A stretch of DNA of 7,002 nucleotides from assembly GCA_946629475.1 (NCBI GenBank), contig CAMOXX010000144.1:1-7002 (forward strand), given 5' to 3'. This stretch comes from an uncultured Blautia sp. (GTDB lineage: Bacteria; Bacillota; Clostridia; Lachnospirales; Lachnospiraceae). Below the pieces are notes generated by a model that was given only the letters and a program-made list of their open reading frames with translations, was not told the origin of the DNA and searched no databases. This document shows positions 5,523 to 7,002 of this stretch, in pieces (within the stretch, counting starts at the first letter, position 1; every line of letters begins with the position of its first letter). Position numbers and translations under genes: made by a program.

Positions 5523-6269
5523 ATGAGCGTTATTTCAATGAAACAGCTTCTCGAAGCAGGTGTGCATTTCGGACACCAGACCCGCAGATGGAACCCCAAG
5601 ATGGCTCCCTACATCTATACCGAGCGTAACGGAATCTATATCATCGACCTTCAGCAGTCTGTAGGCATGGTAGACGATGCGTACAACGCAATTGCCGATA
5701 TCGTTGCAAACGGCGGCACGATCCTTTTTGTAGGAACCAAGAAGCAGGCACAGGATGCGATCCGTACAGAAGCTGAGCGCTGCGGACAGTTCTATGTCAA
5801 CGAGAGATGGCTTGGCGGAATGCTGACCAACTTCAAGACCATCCAGAGCCGTATCAACAGACTGAAACAGATCGAGCAGATGGAAGAGGACGGCACATTT
5901 GACGTGCTTCCGAAGAAAGAGGTTATCGCGCTTCGCAAAGAGATGTCCAAGCTTCAGAAGAACCTTGGCGGTATCAAGGAAATGAAGAGAATTCCGGATG
6001 CGATCTTTATCGTAGACCCGAAGAAGGAAAGAATCTGCGTACAGGAAGCTCATACACTCGGAATCCCGCTGATCGGTATCTGCGATACCAACTGTGATCC
6101 GGAAGAACTTGACTATGTGATCCCGGGCAACGATGATGCGATCCGTGCTGTCAAGCTGATCGTTTCCAAGATGGCTGACGCTGTTATCGAAGCAAAGCAG
6201 GGCGAAGCAGTTGCAGACGGTGAGATCGAAGCAGAATCAGAAGAGTTTGCTGGTACAGAAGAGGCATAA
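5523..6269 (+). CDS. rpsB: 30S ribosomal protein S2
   Basis: This 248-aa protein is S2 (uS2), which binds the back of the small subunit near helix 26 and S1 or its equivalents and is among the last proteins to join the 30S particle. Diagnostic stretches include MKQLLEAGVHFGHQTRRWNPKM (start at residue 6), IYIIDLQQ (38-45), GTILFVGTKKQAQ (65-77), NERWLGGMLTNFKT (93-106) and IPDAIFIVDP (157-166). The region around 105-155 is the helical coiled-coil protrusion typical of S2. The C-terminal 25 or so residues form an acidic Glu/Ala-rich tail, a usual variable extension. ATG 5523 follows AGGAGA (5511-5516) at a good distance; an open upstream extension to 5448 lies in the leader and is not S2-like. 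It is cotranscribed with tsf 30 bp downstream. Confidence 0.99.
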   Translation: MSVISMKQLLEAGVHFGHQTRRWNPKMAPYIYTERNGIYIIDLQQSVGMVDDAYNAIADIVANGGTILFVGTKKQAQDAIRTEAERCGQFYVNERWLGGMLTNFKTIQSRINRLKQIEQMEEDGTFDVLPKKEVIALRKEMSKLQKNLGGIKEMKRIPDAIFIVDPKKERICVQEAHTLGIPLIGICDTNCDPEELDYVIPGNDDAIRAVKLIVSKMADAVIEAKQGEAVADGEIEAESEEFAGTEEA

Positions 6270-6299
6270 TCAGGTCAAGGATTCAGGGAGGAAATACAG

Positions 6300-7002
6300 A
6301 TGGCTATTACAGCAGCACAGGTAAAAGAACTTAGAGAGATGACCGGCGCCGGAATGATGGACTGCAAGAAGGCTCTTACAGCGACAGACGGCGATATGGA
6401 TAAAGCGGTTGAGTTCCTTCGCGAGAAGGGCCTTGCCACTGCACAGAAGAAAGCCAGCCGTATTGCGGCAGAAGGCATCTGCAAGACTCTGGTTTCTGAT
6501 GATGAGAAGACCGGCGTTGTCGTAGAAGTTAACGCAGAGACAGACTTTGTTGCAAAGAACGAGAAGTTCCAGAACTATGTAGCAGAGGTTGCTGCACAGG
6601 CTCTGACAACAGAGGCAGCTGATGTCGACGCTTTCCTTGCGGAAACATGGGCAGCAGATCCCACAAAGACCGTCAACGAAGCTCTGGCAGCTCAGATCGC
6701 AGTAATCGGCGAGAACATGAACATCCGCAGATTTACAAAGCTTCATGAGGAGAACGGTTTTATCGCTTCTTACATCCACATGGGCGGAAAGATCGGTGTT
6801 CTGGTTGATGTTGAGACCGATGTGATCAATGACAGCGTAAAAGAGATGGCAAAGAACATTGCAATGCAGGTTGCAGCTCTGAAGCCGCTCTACACAAACA
6901 GAAGCGAGATCAGCCAGGATTATATCGAGAATGAGAAGAAGATCCTCCTTGCTCAGATCATGAACGACCCGAAGGAATCCCAGAAACCGCAGAAGGTTAT
7001 CG
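6300..7002 (+). CDS. tsf: Elongation factor Ts (5' part, runs off window)
   Basis: The first 234 codons of EF-Ts are present without a stop; the gene continues past the window edge (family members are usually about 290-310 aa in Clostridia). EF-Ts is the guanine nucleotide exchange factor that regenerates EF-Tu-GTP from EF-Tu-GDP during elongation. The N-terminal UBA-like domain reads MAITAAQVKELREMTGAGMM and continues with DCKKAL (21-26). The signature TDFVAKN at 81-87 contacts EF-Tu at the Mg2+ site. The core dimerisation-type subdomains follow, with HMGGKIGVLVDVETD near 160-174. GGGAGG (6286-6291) lies 8 nt before ATG 6300. The 30-bp gap after rpsB has no terminator or promoter, so the two form an operon. 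The usual next genes (pyrH, frr) would lie outside the window. Confidence 0.98.
   Translation, partial: MAITAAQVKELREMTGAGMMDCKKALTATDGDMDKAVEFLREKGLATAQKKASRIAAEGICKTLVSDDEKTGVVVEVNAETDFVAKNEKFQNYVAEVAAQALTTEAADVDAFLAETWAADPTKTVNEALAAQIAVIGENMNIRRFTKLHEENGFIASYIHMGGKIGVLVDVETDVINDSVKEMAKNIAMQVAALKPLYTNRSEISQDYIENEKKILLAQIMNDPKESQKPQKVI

Overview
The window looks like core chromosome of a low-to-mid GC Gram-positive anaerobe of class Clostridia, most likely Lachnospiraceae. This rests on strong GGAGG-type ribosome binding sites, a DegV/FakB-type protein, a 588-aa ArgRS, an RsuA-type pseudouridine synthase and an rpsB-tsf pair whose proteins read as typical clostridial S2 and EF-Ts. The genus cannot be fixed from the sequence alone. 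Every gene recognised lies on the + strand.

Layout: 1-94 is a leader holding a 27-bp inverted repeat. Next come degV (95-976), a gap with a second near-identical 27-bp repeat, argS (1036-2802), a 106-bp gap, a GPH-type HAD phosphatase (2909-3556), a CPBP/CAAX-type membrane protease (3601-4410, start uncertain), a structured intergenic stretch (4411-4657) with a 164-bp multi-hairpin element, an RsuA-type 16S rRNA pseudouridine synthase (4658-5362), a strong extended -10 promoter with a GC-rich leader, rpsB (5523-6269) and the 5' part of tsf (6300 to the window edge).

Functionally, most genes serve translation: tRNA-Arg charging, rRNA modification, ribosomal protein S2 and elongation factor Ts. 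rpsB-tsf is a classical operon and here has its own promoter. DegV, the HAD phosphatase and the CPBP protease are housekeeping neighbours with no clear functional link. I see no defence island, phage, CRISPR array or biosynthetic cluster.

The least ordinary content is intergenic. One repeat family occurs three times in 4.6 kb: two compact 27-bp hairpins, directly upstream of degV and argS, and one long 164-bp form whose ends match them. The long form contains three nested hairpins and is flanked by a 14-bp direct repeat. It has the form of a non-coding, MITE/REP-like element. The rpsB leader can also form competing hairpins and may be an autoregulatory S2 leader.
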